DNA of 64,000 bases from Candidatus Kuenenia stuttgartensis (GCA_945902075.1 CAMDMA010000007.1:47012-111011), one strand, 5' to 3'. Numbered from the stretch's first letter, positions 45,181-53,260 are shown. The notes: generated from the sequence alone by a model not told the origin. A program made the numbers and translations.

Positions 45181-46452
45181 TTAGTTGGACGTACGCCGGA
45201 CGATCTCCGCGGCGCGCCATACTTCATCGAATGTATTGAAGAGTGGGGCAGGCGCGAGGCGAACGATTCCGGGCTCGCGATAATCGCAGGCGAGGCCGTT
45301 CGCAAGAAACTGCTCGTAGCGCGCGCGCGAGTCCGTTGGAAAGTACAACGAAAGCTGGCATCCGCGTGACGCGCCCGAGGCGGGCGTGAGGATCTCGACG
45401 CCAGAAATCGATCGAAGCTGAAACTCGAGTAACGCCGTCATGAGCACGCTCTTTGCGCGCAGTCGACTGATGCCCGCGGCATCAAACTCGGCGAGACTTG
45501 CAATGAGCGGCGCAACCGCGAGGATCGGTGGGTTCGAGAGACTCCAGGCGTCAGCGCGTTCGGATGGGACGAATCGATCTTCCATCCGAAAGCGCGACTT
45601 CGGATCATTTCCCCACCATCCTGCGTGCCTCGGCAGTTCCGTGTTCCGCACGTGACGATCGTGAATAAACGCTCCAGCGACAGCGCCGGGTCCGGAATTC
45701 AAATACTTGTATGAGCACCACACCGCGAAATCGGCATTCGACGCATGCAGCGCGAGTTCGAGATTTCCAACCGCATGCGCCAGATCCCAACCACATCGCG
45801 CCCCGACGGCGTGGGCAGCGCGCGTGAGCCGCGCGATGTCGAACGCCTGACCAGTTCGATACTGCACTCCCGGAAGCATCGCGAGTGCGAGCGTGTCGCC
45901 GAGTTCCGCGATGCGCGCCTCAACGTCCTCCTCGCGCAGCGTCCATTCGCCTTCGCGTGGCGCGATCTCGATGACCTCTGCCTCGGCATCAAGCCCGCGC
46001 GCCGCGACATGCGACATCACCGCATAGGTGTCGCTCGGAAACGCGCCCCTTTCCACGAGCAGCCGTGTGCGTCGACCTTCCGGTCGGTAGAACGTCGTCA
46101 TGAGAAAGTGGAGGTTCGCCGTGAGCGAGTTCATCGCGACGACTTCGTGCTCTTCCGCGCCAACAAGCCGCGCGAGGGGCGCGCGAAGCTGCTCGTGATA
46201 CGAGTACCACGGGCGGTGGGCACCCATATGTCCGGCAACCCCGAGCCGCGCCCAGTCATCGAGTTCCTGTTGGACAAGGCCCCGTGCTGCGAGCGGCATC
46301 GGGCCGAGTGAGTTTCCGACGAAATAGATGTCATCCGGCCGCCGAAGCGGCATGGCGAAGTGTGCGCGAAAGGATGCGAGCGCATCCTGCGCATCAAGCG
46401 CACGGGCAAAATCGCGTTCGTGCGAAAGGTCGGCAGCGGTCAGAGTCGACAT
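45181..46452 (-). CDS. kynU: Kynureninase
   Basis: PLP enzyme that cleaves kynurenine or 3-hydroxykynurenine to (3-hydroxy)anthranilate and alanine. The 423-residue length is typical. Motifs: DDIYFVGNSLGPMP, HRPWYSYHEQL, VAMNSLTANLHFLM, GWDLAHAVGNLELAL (Asp contacting PLP) and VWCSYKYLNSGPGAVAG with the PLP-binding Lys near residue 247. It converges on the RCC1-like gene. Upstream lie the 19-bp repeats and the sigma-factor pseudogene, both within 650 bp. With the monooxygenase at 47135 and dioxygenase at 38599 present, the main substrate is probably 3-hydroxykynurenine. Confidence 0.97.
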   Translation of the reverse strand: MSTLTAADLSHERDFARALDAQDALASFRAHFAMPLRRPDDIYFVGNSLGPMPLAARGLVQQELDDWARLGVAGHMGAHRPWYSYHEQLRAPLARLVGAEEHEVVAMNSLTANLHFLMTTFYRPEGRRTRLLVERGAFPSDTYAVMSHVAARGLDAEAEVIEIAPREGEWTLREEDVEARIAELGDTLALAMLPGVQYRTGQAFDIARLTRAAHAVGARCGWDLAHAVGNLELALHASNADFAVWCSYKYLNSGPGAVAGAFIHDRHVRNTELPRHAGWWGNDPKSRFRMEDRFVPSERADAWSLSNPPILAVAPLIASLAEFDAAGISRLRAKSVLMTALLEFQLRSISGVEILTPASGASRGCQLSLYFPTDSRARYEQFLANGLACDYREPGIVRLAPAPLFNTFDEVWRAAEIVRRTSN

Positions 46453-46470
46453 TGCAGCAGACTACCAACC

Positions 46471-46565
46471 GTCACGCGCGGCGAATTGCGTCACGCGCGG
46501 CGGATTGCGTCACGCGCGGCGGATTGCATCACGCGCCGCGAATTGCATCACGCGCCGCGGCGGCG
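46471..46565. repeat. 19-bp tandem repeat, five copies
   Basis: GTCACGCGCGGCG(A/G)ATTGC-type units begin at 46471, 46490, 46509, 46528 and 46547, an exact 19-bp period with a few substitutions. They lie between the kynU start and the decayed 3' end of the sigma-factor pseudogene. Because 19 is not a multiple of 3 they break any reading frame through them. Confidence 0.95.
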
Positions 46566-47103
46566 ATCGAACTGCCCGCCGCCCGAAACCTTCGTAATCG
46601 CATCCGCGCCCCGCGTCCATCGCCGCACACTCGTCAAGCGACAGTTGCAGAATGTCCTTCATCACGATGGGCACGCGATCGTGCGGTGGGAGCGACAGGA
46701 TCGCCTGTTGGACGAGCCAACGTGCCTCTCGGCGCATGAGCGGGTCCGCCGACTGCCGAGGGTCGATCGCGAGGTCGATGGTTCCCTCATCGCGCATCGG
46801 CGAAAGGTCGGTGAAACTTCGCATCGCCGAACGCCGTGAGGAGCCATCCTTGCGCTTGCGAAACCGCCGTTGTGCGGCGCGCGCTGTGATGGCGTAGAGC
46901 CAAGTCCCCGGATCGGCGCGACCCTCGAATGTGCTCTAGCGGCGGTTGGCCTCGAGAAATGTCTCCTACACAACATCCTCCGCCTCGGCAGACGACCCGG
47001 TGATACGGAAGGCAAGCGCGTAGGTGCGCGGGCCGAACTCTGCAAACAGCGCGGGTACCGCGCGTTTCGGATCGGGTGAAACCTGAGCGAAGGTCGCGGA
47101 CAT
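46510..47103 (-). pseudogene. ECF-type sigma-70 factor pseudogene
   Basis: On the minus strand from ATG 47103 the frame reads MSATFAQVSPDPKRAVPALF, then AEFGPRTYALAFRITGSSAE and AEDVV, a clear ECF sigma region 2. A TAG at 46966-46968 follows, where the family has Gln (V-Q-E-T-F). The frame resumes ETFLEANRR, meets a second TAG (46936-46938), then continues STFEGRADPGTWLYAITARA, the expected region 2.4/linker, and a region-4 start LPPHDRVPIVMKDILQLSL. After DECAAM the helix-turn-helix is lost and the frame ends in the 19-bp repeats. Two nonsense codons plus a degraded region 4 indicate a dead gene. It is divergent from kmo (31 bp). Confidence 0.82.
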
Positions 47104-47134
47104 GCGGCCGGTGTAGAGCGGTACGATCCGCGCC

Positions 47135-48502
47135 ATGAAGCCAGGTCGCGTGCTCATCATCGGTGCTGGACTCGCCGGAAGTCTGCTCGCGGTGTATCTC
47201 GCGCGCGCTGGATGGAAGGTCGAACTTGTCGAACGCCGCGCTGATCCGCGCGCGCGCCGACTTGCCGTCGGCCGTTCGATCAACCTCGCGATCAGTGCCC
47301 GCGGACTCAAGGCCCTCCGCCGCGCTGGCCTCGAGGACACCGTCCTCAAAGACGCCATTCGTATGCGCGGTCGAACGATCCATCCTGTCGCGGGCGAGAC
47401 GCATTTTCATCCGTATTCAAGCGACCCGACGCTCGCGATCAATTCCGTCTCGCGCAGTGCGCTCAACCTGACCCTTCTCGACGCGGCAGCGGCTGAGCCA
47501 AATGTGACACTCGCCTTCGAAGAGCGTTGCACCGGAGTCGATCCCACGCGCGCCGAAGCGACCTTCGTGCATGATCCGATGGGTACGACGCGTACCGTCA
47601 CTGCGGACCTGATCGTCGGTACCGACGGTGCCTACTCCGCCGCGCGCGCGGCGCTCCAAAAGTCGGAGCGCTTCGACTATTCACAGGATTTCCTCGGCCA
47701 CGGCTATAAGGAACTCACCATCCCGCCCGTCACCGTTGGGCCGTATGCGCCGTTTGCGATGGAGCCAAACGCGCTCCACATCTGGCCGCGCGGCGAGTCG
47801 ATGATGATCGCGTTGCCGAATCCGGACGGCTCCTTCACTTGCACGCTTTTCTGGCGTCACGACGGCGACGGCTCAAGCTTTGCGGCCATCCGCACGGCGG
47901 CGGACGCGACCACGCATTTCCAATCGGTCTATCCGGACGCGGTGCCCATGATGCCAACGCTCGGCGAGGATTTCGAACGGAACCCCGTCGGCACGATGGT
48001 CACCGTGCGTTGCAATCCGTGGGTGCGCGGCTGCGTCGCGCTGCTCGGGGACGCGGCACACGCGATTGTGCCGTTCTACGGCCAGGGTGCGAATGCGAGC
48101 TTTGAAGATTGCGAGTCGCTTCTCGACGCTCTCACCCACGAATCAACCATCGACGCGGCTCTCGCGCGTTACCAGCGCGATCGCATCGCGAACGCGAACG
48201 CGATCGCCGACATGGCGAAGTACAACTTTGTGGAGATGCGTGATCTGGCGGGTCGTGCGTCGTTTCAGCGCCGGAAGAAGGTCGAGCAATTCCTGCATCG
48301 CATGGCGCCTGAGCGCTTCACGCCGCTCTATGACCTCGTGAGTTTCTCGACCGTGCCGTACACCGAGGCGAAGGCACGCGGTGCGGCGAATGTGCGCGCG
48401 GTCAGTACGGCGATCACGCTATTTGTCATCGCCATCATCGTTGCCGTTATGATTCTCGCGGTCCTTCTTGCGCGATTCGCATTGGGTCTTGGAGCACCTT
48501 GA
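47135..48502 (+). CDS. kmo: Kynurenine 3-monooxygenase
   Basis: FAD/NADPH hydroxylase converting kynurenine to 3-hydroxykynurenine. The 455-residue protein has the FAD GxGxxG fold RVLIIGAGLAGSLLAVYLAR, VGRSINLAISARGLKALRRA, SRSALNLTLLDAA, the VGTDGAYSAAR motif and GCVALLGDAAHAIVPFYGQG (FAD ribityl site) near residue 305. It ends with a C-terminal hydrophobic helix (ITLFVIAIIVAVMILAVLLA), as in the membrane-anchored eukaryotic enzyme, so it may be tethered to the inner membrane. The stop overlaps the next ATG (TGATG). First gene of a four-gene plus-strand set with kynB and the deaminase. Confidence 0.96.
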   Translation: MKPGRVLIIGAGLAGSLLAVYLARAGWKVELVERRADPRARRLAVGRSINLAISARGLKALRRAGLEDTVLKDAIRMRGRTIHPVAGETHFHPYSSDPTLAINSVSRSALNLTLLDAAAAEPNVTLAFEERCTGVDPTRAEATFVHDPMGTTRTVTADLIVGTDGAYSAARAALQKSERFDYSQDFLGHGYKELTIPPVTVGPYAPFAMEPNALHIWPRGESMMIALPNPDGSFTCTLFWRHDGDGSSFAAIRTAADATTHFQSVYPDAVPMMPTLGEDFERNPVGTMVTVRCNPWVRGCVALLGDAAHAIVPFYGQGANASFEDCESLLDALTHESTIDAALARYQRDRIANANAIADMAKYNFVEMRDLAGRASFQRRKKVEQFLHRMAPERFTPLYDLVSFSTVPYTEAKARGAANVRAVSTAITLFVIAIIVAVMILAVLLARFALGLGAP

Positions 48503-49302
48503 TGGCAACGCCAGCTCCTGCTGGAACACGTCTTCCGAAACCATACTGCTCGGCGTGTGGTCACGACCTGACCGGCGCCATCACAGCAAGCGCGTGCCCT
48601 GAGTGCGGAAGGCCGCTTGTTGAAGTCCTCACGCGTTCGCCGCCCGTGTTTCGCGGTGGCGTCGGCTTTGGGGCGTACGGCCGCCCGTCGCGTCGCTATG
48701 CCTCCGAACGACGCCTCTTCGGCATGCCGCTCGTGTCGATCGCATATGGACCGGACGACGCAGGAAAGATGGGCCATGCGAAGGGCTACTTCGCGTTTGG
48801 TGACATGGCAACTGGTGTCTTTGCCTTCGGCGGTCTTGCCCGCGGCCTCGTCGCCTTCGGAGGGCTGTCGATCGGCGGTGTGACCTTCGGCGGACTTTCG
48901 CTTGGAACCTTCGCAGCGTTTGGTGGCGGTGCGGTTGCGTGGCTTGGAAGCGCGATCGGCGGCTTCGCCATTGGACTCCTCGCGAATGGCGGCGGCGCGA
49001 TCGGCGTGATCGCGCAGGGTGGATTCGCCTTCGGTTGGCTTGCGCGCGGGCAGGATGCGAAGGGCCTGCACACGTGGTCCCTGCGCGCGCCGCCTGATAC
49101 CGAAACGCAAGCATTTTTTGATCAGTTCGCCTGGCTCATCGGCCCCGCCGGTGGTGGGGTTCAAATTCACTACGGACTTTTTTGGACCGTGTCGATTGCG
49201 ATCCTGGTCACGATTGTCGCGTTGTTGCCCATCGCCCTCGCCCGCCGCTCGCGTGACCCAATCGATGAAGAACTCCGCCGAACTCCGGACGCGCGACCAT
49301 GA
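48502..49302 (+). CDS. Zinc-ribbon protein with glycine/phenylalanine-rich repeats
   Basis: A 266-residue protein of unknown role lying between kmo (TGATG overlap) and kynB (4-bp ATGA overlap), so translation is coupled on both sides. N-terminal zinc ribbon YCSACGHDLTGAITASACPE plus CG (C-x2-C ... C-x2-C), then about 110 residues of repeats of the form AFGGLARGLVAFGGLSIGGV with an 8-11 residue period rich in Gly, Ala and Phe. A polar segment and a C-terminal membrane helix (WTVSIAILVTIVALLPIALA) follow. The repeat part could be a beta-solenoid or membrane-associated sheet; I do not recognise a characterised family. Its tight placement may mean regulation or anchoring of kynurenine enzymes, which is speculation. 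Confidence 0.82.
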   Translation: MATPAPAGTRLPKPYCSACGHDLTGAITASACPECGRPLVEVLTRSPPVFRGGVGFGAYGRPSRRYASERRLFGMPLVSIAYGPDDAGKMGHAKGYFAFGDMATGVFAFGGLARGLVAFGGLSIGGVTFGGLSLGTFAAFGGGAVAWLGSAIGGFAIGLLANGGGAIGVIAQGGFAFGWLARGQDAKGLHTWSLRAPPDTETQAFFDQFAWLIGPAGGGVQIHYGLFWTVSIAILVTIVALLPIALARRSRDPIDEELRRTPDARP

Positions 49303-49994
49303 CAAACTCGATTCCTCGTCTCGCGCCATCAGCCGCCCGATCATTCATCGACATCACACCACGCATCACTCCCGACATCGCCGTCTGGCCGGGCGACACG
49401 CCACTTTCGCGTGAGATTGTCTGCGAACTTGAGAAGGGCGCGACGATCACGCTTTCAGCGTTGCGCGCAACCGTCCACCTCGGCGCTCATGCAGATGGCG
49501 TGAGTCACTACGGGCTTCCCACCGATGAACTCGCTGCTCCATCGATCGATGCGATGCCGCTTCATCGGTACGTCGGTGCATGTCAAGTGATTCGTGCGCG
49601 CGCGGAACGCCAGCCAGGAGGAATGCGCGTCGGGGTCACACACCTCGAAGTGCCGCTCGCTGCCATTCGTCACCCGCGCATTCTCATCCACACGGGCACA
49701 TTTCCCGACTTCACCCATTGGAACAGCGATTTTGCTGGCCTTGATCCGGCGCTCGTCGATGCGCTCGCCGACCGCGGTGTCGAGTTGATCGGCGTCGACA
49801 CACCGAGCGTCGATGTGCAGGAGTCGAAAAACCTCGAGGCGCACAAGCGTTTTCATGCGCGCGAAGTTTCTATTCTCGAAGGCCTGCGCCTCGATCATGT
49901 CGCAAGCGGCGAGTACGAACTCATCGCGCTGCCGCTTCCGCTCGTCGGCTTCGATGCAAGCCCGGTCCGCGCCGTGCTACGCTCTCTTGTATGA
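49299..49994 (+). CDS. kynB: Kynurenine formamidase (arylformamidase, cyclase family)
   Basis: Hydrolyses N-formylkynurenine to kynurenine and formate. The 231-residue protein has the cyclase-family fold: SFIDITPRITPDIAVWPGDT, then LRATVHLGAHADGVSHYG, a match to the metal-binding H-x-G-x-H-x-D-x-x-x-H core (with Ala for Thr). ILIHTGTFPDFTHW and GVELIGVDTPSVDVQESKNL follow, then a late H in EAHKRFHAREV. Overlaps by 4 bp with both neighbours, so part of a tightly coupled operon. The upstream enzyme, tryptophan 2,3-dioxygenase, is not in this window. Confidence 0.93.
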   Translation: MTNSIPRLAPSAARSFIDITPRITPDIAVWPGDTPLSREIVCELEKGATITLSALRATVHLGAHADGVSHYGLPTDELAAPSIDAMPLHRYVGACQVIRARAERQPGGMRVGVTHLEVPLAAIRHPRILIHTGTFPDFTHWNSDFAGLDPALVDALADRGVELIGVDTPSVDVQESKNLEAHKRFHAREVSILEGLRLDHVASGEYELIALPLPLVGFDASPVRAVLRSLV

Positions 49995-50425
49995 GTGAAC
50001 GCGGCAACGACATCGTCTCCTCACGCGCGCCCGAACCCGTCGGCGCGTATCCCCACGCGAAGCGCGCGGGAAATCTCCTTTTTCTCTCCGGTGTCGGTCC
50101 ACGTAAGCGCGGATCGAAGGAGATTCCAGGTGTCACGCTCAGCGCAGACGGTCGCCTCGCCGCCAAAGATATTGAAACGCAGTGCCGATCTTGCTTCGAC
50201 AACGTGAAGGCGATCCTCGAAGACGCCGGTGTCCCGTGGGAAAATCTCGTTGATGTGACGGTTTATCTCACCGACATGAAGAACGACTTTCCGACCTACA
50301 ACCGCGTATATGCGGAGTATTTCGCCGGCCCGGGTAATCCGAATCCGACGCGCACGACGCTCGGTATCACGAGCCTTCCTACGCCGATTGCTGTTGAGAT
50401 GAAGGCCATCGCGATCGTCGGTTGA
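49991..50425 (+). CDS. nbaF: RidA-family protein, probable 2-aminomuconate deaminase
   Basis: A 144-residue RidA/YjgF-type protein beginning with SRAPEPVGAYPHAKRAGNLL and FLSGVGPRKRG, the pattern that distinguishes 2-aminomuconate deaminases from general RidA. NVKAILEDAGVPWENLVDVT, DFPTYNRVYAEYFA and NPTRTTLGITSLPTPIAVEM follow, with the catalytic-site Arg in PTRTT and Glu at the end. It would deaminate 2-aminomuconate to 4-oxalocrotonate. It overlaps kynB by 4 bp and lies near the 2-aminomuconate-semialdehyde dehydrogenase, which strongly favours this role. Confidence 0.9.
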   Translation: MSERGNDIVSSRAPEPVGAYPHAKRAGNLLFLSGVGPRKRGSKEIPGVTLSADGRLAAKDIETQCRSCFDNVKAILEDAGVPWENLVDVTVYLTDMKNDFPTYNRVYAEYFAGPGNPNPTRTTLGITSLPTPIAVEMKAIAIVG

Positions 50426-50446
50426 CCGAAGTCTCCGCTGCGCGAT

Positions 50447-50935
50447 TTACCCCTGCCAGCCGAGTATCACGACGCTTCGTCGGACGCCGTCCATGACGCA
50501 AGCGTCTGGAAACATGCCCCAGTTGGCGAATCCACGCGACCGAAAGAGCCGCAAACTCGGCTCGTTGTGCGCAAAGCAAATCGCGAGAATGCGGTCGATG
50601 CCGCAGGCGGACGCGCGAGAGAGAAGCGCATCGAGCATTGCGCGGCCGACGCCCTGGCCGGCAGCGCGATCTGCGACGTACACGGACACCTCCGCGGTCG
50701 GCGCGTAGGCACTGCGATCTTTGAAGTTTGTGAAACTCCCCCACGCGCAAATGCCATGCGCATCCTCCGCAACGAGCACGGGGCGGGTTGCGTGGTTTCG
50801 CTGCACAAACCACGCTCGTCGAGCCTCGAGCGATTGCGGCTCAAGGTCGGCGGTTGCAATACGTTTCGGGATCGACTCGTTGTAGATCGCCAGGATCGCA
50901 GCGAGATCCGACTCTGTGGCGTCGCGCACGATCAC
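50447..50935 (-). CDS. GNAT-family N-acetyltransferase (phosphinothricin-acetyltransferase-like)
   Basis: A 162-residue single-domain acetyltransferase: MIVRDATESDLAAILAIYNE at the N terminus, EVSVYVADRAAGQGVGRAML (acetyl-CoA pyrophosphate loop R-x-x-G-x-G/A) near residue 90, and HNEPSLRLFRSRGFANWGMF near 125, typical of the Pat/MnaT subgroup. Members acetylate free amino groups of small compounds such as methionine sulfone or phosphinothricin. It is coupled (4-bp overlap, ATGA) to the end of the aldehyde dehydrogenase gene and might act on an amino metabolite of the pathway, but this is only a guess from position. Confidence 0.9.
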   Translation of the reverse strand: MIVRDATESDLAAILAIYNESIPKRIATADLEPQSLEARRAWFVQRNHATRPVLVAEDAHGICAWGSFTNFKDRSAYAPTAEVSVYVADRAAGQGVGRAMLDALLSRASACGIDRILAICFAHNEPSLRLFRSRGFANWGMFPDACVMDGVRRSVVILGWQG

Positions 50936-52395
50936 AGCGCTTCTCCAAGCGAAACGCAGACGTTCGATACATCACTAAAGAATCGCAACGCTTCGTTGCC
51001 GCCCTCACGACCAATACCTGAATCGCGAACGCCGCCGAACGGGACACGCAGGTCGCGAAGCATCCAGCAGTTGATCCACGCGGTTCCAACATCAAGCCGC
51101 GCAGCGATGCGATGCGCACGCGCAAGATCGCGCGTCCAGATACTCGCAGCGAGTCCGTAGCGCGTGCCGTTTGCCATCGTCACCGCATCACGGTGGCGGT
51201 CGAAACCGTGCACCGTGACGACCGGGCCGAAGGTTTCCTCTTGTACGCATGCACTCGACTGCGGAACGCCAAGGAGCACGGTGGGCTCGAGAAACGCGCC
51301 ACCCGCGACGCGTGCCGGCAGATGGCGCGGGATTCCACCGCCCGTCGCGACGACGCCACCATCGGAAACGCCGCGCTCTATTGCTGCGAGCACCTTCTCG
51401 CGATGCGCCTTCGAGATAAGGCATCCAAGATCACTCTCCGCCGCGAGCGGGTCGCCGACGGTCAACGCGCGTGCGGCGGCGATGAAGCGTTCGGTGAACT
51501 CTTTCATCCGCGTGCGATGAACGAGAATCCGTGACGAGCAAAGGCAAATCTCGCCTTGATTCAGAAACGCGCTGCGCGCGATCTCAGGGACTGCAAGCGC
51601 GAGATCGGCGTCCTCACAGACAATCGCTGCATTTTTCCCGCCGAGTTCAAGCGATGCGGGAATAAGCCGCTCGCCACACCGCCCCGCGATGCGTCGACCG
51701 GTTGCTGTGCCGCCCGTGAAACTCACCGCGCGCACGCTCGGACAATCGACAATCGCCTGCCCAGCTTCTGCACCAAGACCATGCACGACATTGAGCACAC
51801 CAGCTGGAAGTCCGGCGTTGCGTGCGATATCACAGAGCACCGCAGCAGTCGTTGGTGTCAGTTCGCTCGGCTTTGCAATCACGCAATTTCCAGCAGCGAG
51901 TGCCGGCGCGATTTTCCAAGTGAACAGGTAGAGCGGGAGATTCCACGGCGAGATGCAACCGACGGTTCCGAGCGGCTTGCGAAGAACGTAGTTGAGCGCG
52001 CGCGCGGGGCGTTCGGTCAGAAATGATGCACTCGCTTCGTGCAGAATGGCTGTCGCGAAGAAGCGGAAGTTTGCCGCCGCACGAGGAATATCGAGTGAGC
52101 GCGCAAGTGAAAGCGGCTTGCCAGTGTCCTCACTCTCAAGCAACGCCAACTCATCGAGTCGCGCATCAAGACCGGACGCGATGGCGAGAAGAATCCTTGA
52201 ACGCTCCGAGGCAGGCGTACATCCCCAGCTTTCGAACGCGCGCTGCGCAGCGTCCGCGGCCTTCGCAACGTCGGCAGCGCCGCCGCGAGCGATCGCACGC
52301 AGTGGCGCGCCTGTTGCAGGATTTTCACGCGAAAGCCGCGTGCCGCAAGACGCGGGAACGAATGAGCCGTTGATGAAATGGTCGACTTCGTACAT
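50932..52395 (-). CDS. nbaE: 2-aminomuconate-6-semialdehyde dehydrogenase (aldehyde dehydrogenase)
   Basis: NAD-dependent oxidation of 2-aminomuconate semialdehyde to 2-aminomuconate, the step after ACMSD. The 487-residue protein shows YEVDHFINGSFVPASCGTRL at the N terminus, CISPWNLPLYLFTWKIAPAL (N-x-P-x Asn region), SFTGGTATGRRIA, SLELGGKNAAIV with the general-base Glu near residue 248, and NQGEICLCSSRILV with the nucleophile Cys near 284. EETFGPVVTVHGF and the C-terminal PFGGVRDSGIGREGG follow. The overall pattern fits the hydroxymuconic/aminomuconic semialdehyde group. It is followed by the GNAT gene (overlap) and preceded by the SDR gene at 6 bp. Confidence 0.92.
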   Translation of the reverse strand: MYEVDHFINGSFVPASCGTRLSRENPATGAPLRAIARGGAADVAKAADAAQRAFESWGCTPASERSRILLAIASGLDARLDELALLESEDTGKPLSLARSLDIPRAAANFRFFATAILHEASASFLTERPARALNYVLRKPLGTVGCISPWNLPLYLFTWKIAPALAAGNCVIAKPSELTPTTAAVLCDIARNAGLPAGVLNVVHGLGAEAGQAIVDCPSVRAVSFTGGTATGRRIAGRCGERLIPASLELGGKNAAIVCEDADLALAVPEIARSAFLNQGEICLCSSRILVHRTRMKEFTERFIAAARALTVGDPLAAESDLGCLISKAHREKVLAAIERGVSDGGVVATGGGIPRHLPARVAGGAFLEPTVLLGVPQSSACVQEETFGPVVTVHGFDRHRDAVTMANGTRYGLAASIWTRDLARAHRIAARLDVGTAWINCWMLRDLRVPFGGVRDSGIGREGGNEALRFFSDVSNVCVSLGEAL

Positions 52396-52401
52396 GGTGA
52401 T

Positions 52402-53196
52402 TCACTGCGCCGCGAGGCGGCCGCCGTCGACAGGAAGATTGACGCCGTTCACATAGCTTGCAGCGGGCGACGCAAGAAAAACCATCGCAAGTGCCAGTTC
52501 GCGAGGGTCAGCGAGGCGGCCCGCAGGAATCGTCGCAATGGCATCACGCTCCACTTCGTCAACCGTCATTCCGCCACGCGAGGCCTTGCCCTTGAAAAGC
52601 GCATCGAGCCGAGCGGTCTTCGTGAAGCCGGGCATGACATTGTTCACGGTGATGCCGAAGCGACCAAGTTCGGACGCGAGCGTCTTTGTCCAATTCGCCA
52701 TCGCCGCGCGCACCGTATTTGAAACGCCGAGACCTTTGATCGGCGTCATCACAGAGGTGCTCGTCACATTGATAATGCGACCGTAGCCAGCGGCGCGCAT
52801 CACCGGTGCGCACGCCTGCGTCCACGCTTGTGCGCAGCCGATGTGCATCGACATCGCAGTCACGTAGTCGCGCGGACGCGCCTCGATCGCGCTTCCGGCA
52901 GCGGGCCCACCGGTGTTGTTGATGAGAATGTGTACTTCGCCGAGCTTGGCGACAGCAGCGTGCGCGACACGCTCGGTCGCATCGAGGTCGGAGAAATCGG
53001 CACAGAAACTTTCGTGGGCGAGCGGCGAGATTTCGCGCAACTCGGCGAGCACTTTCGCAAGCCCGTCTTCGTTGCGACCGACAATCGCGATCCGTGCGCC
53101 GGCGCGCGCGAACTCATGCGCTGCGGCGCGACCGATGCCTTGCGTTGCGCCACAAACGACGGCTGTCCGACCTTCAAGTGAAAATGCGTTGATCAT
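52402..53196 (-). CDS. SDR-family oxidoreductase lacking the usual catalytic Tyr-x3-Lys
   Basis: A 264-residue Rossmann protein starting at ATG 53196. Cofactor motif VVCGATQGIGRAAAHEFARA, VGRNEDGLAKVLAEL, ILINNTGGPAAGSA, then RIINVTSTSVMTPIKGLGVS. In place of Y-x3-K it has SNTVRAAMANWTKTLASELG, followed by ITVNNVMPGFTKTARLDALF. This S-N-x-x-R form is seen in a divergent BKR-like SDR subgroup, so activity may differ from ordinary ketoreductases. It precedes the aldehyde dehydrogenase by 6 bp on the same strand and is therefore likely to serve the aminomuconate branch; the reaction is unknown. The open frame continues to 53280, over the next gene's end. Confidence 0.9.
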   Translation of the reverse strand: MINAFSLEGRTAVVCGATQGIGRAAAHEFARAGARIAIVGRNEDGLAKVLAELREISPLAHESFCADFSDLDATERVAHAAVAKLGEVHILINNTGGPAAGSAIEARPRDYVTAMSMHIGCAQAWTQACAPVMRAAGYGRIINVTSTSVMTPIKGLGVSNTVRAAMANWTKTLASELGRFGITVNNVMPGFTKTARLDALFKGKASRGGMTVDEVERDAIATIPAGRLADPRELALAMVFLASPAASYVNGVNLPVDGGRLAAQ

Positions 53197-53217
53197 CGCC
53201 GCGGAGGATATCCGGGC

Positions 53218-53250
53218 CGAAACGCGCCGCGGGTCGAAACGCGCCGCGGG
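53218..53250. repeat. 17-bp direct duplication
   Basis: CGAAACGCGCCGCGGGT at 53218 is repeated at once at 53235 (last base differs). It lies in the 64 bp between the SDR start and the end of the FG-GAP protein gene. Confidence 0.9.
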
Positions 53251-53260
53251 CACACGCGAC

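Noticed and set aside
46471..46565. Possible CRISPR array
   Set aside because: The 19-bp units touch each other with no spacers, and no cas genes are present.
46936..46968. UAG reassigned to an amino acid
   Set aside because: UAG is used as a normal stop elsewhere (for example at the ends of the DUF2238 and yggS genes), and the sigma region 4 is also degraded, so pseudogene decay is simpler.
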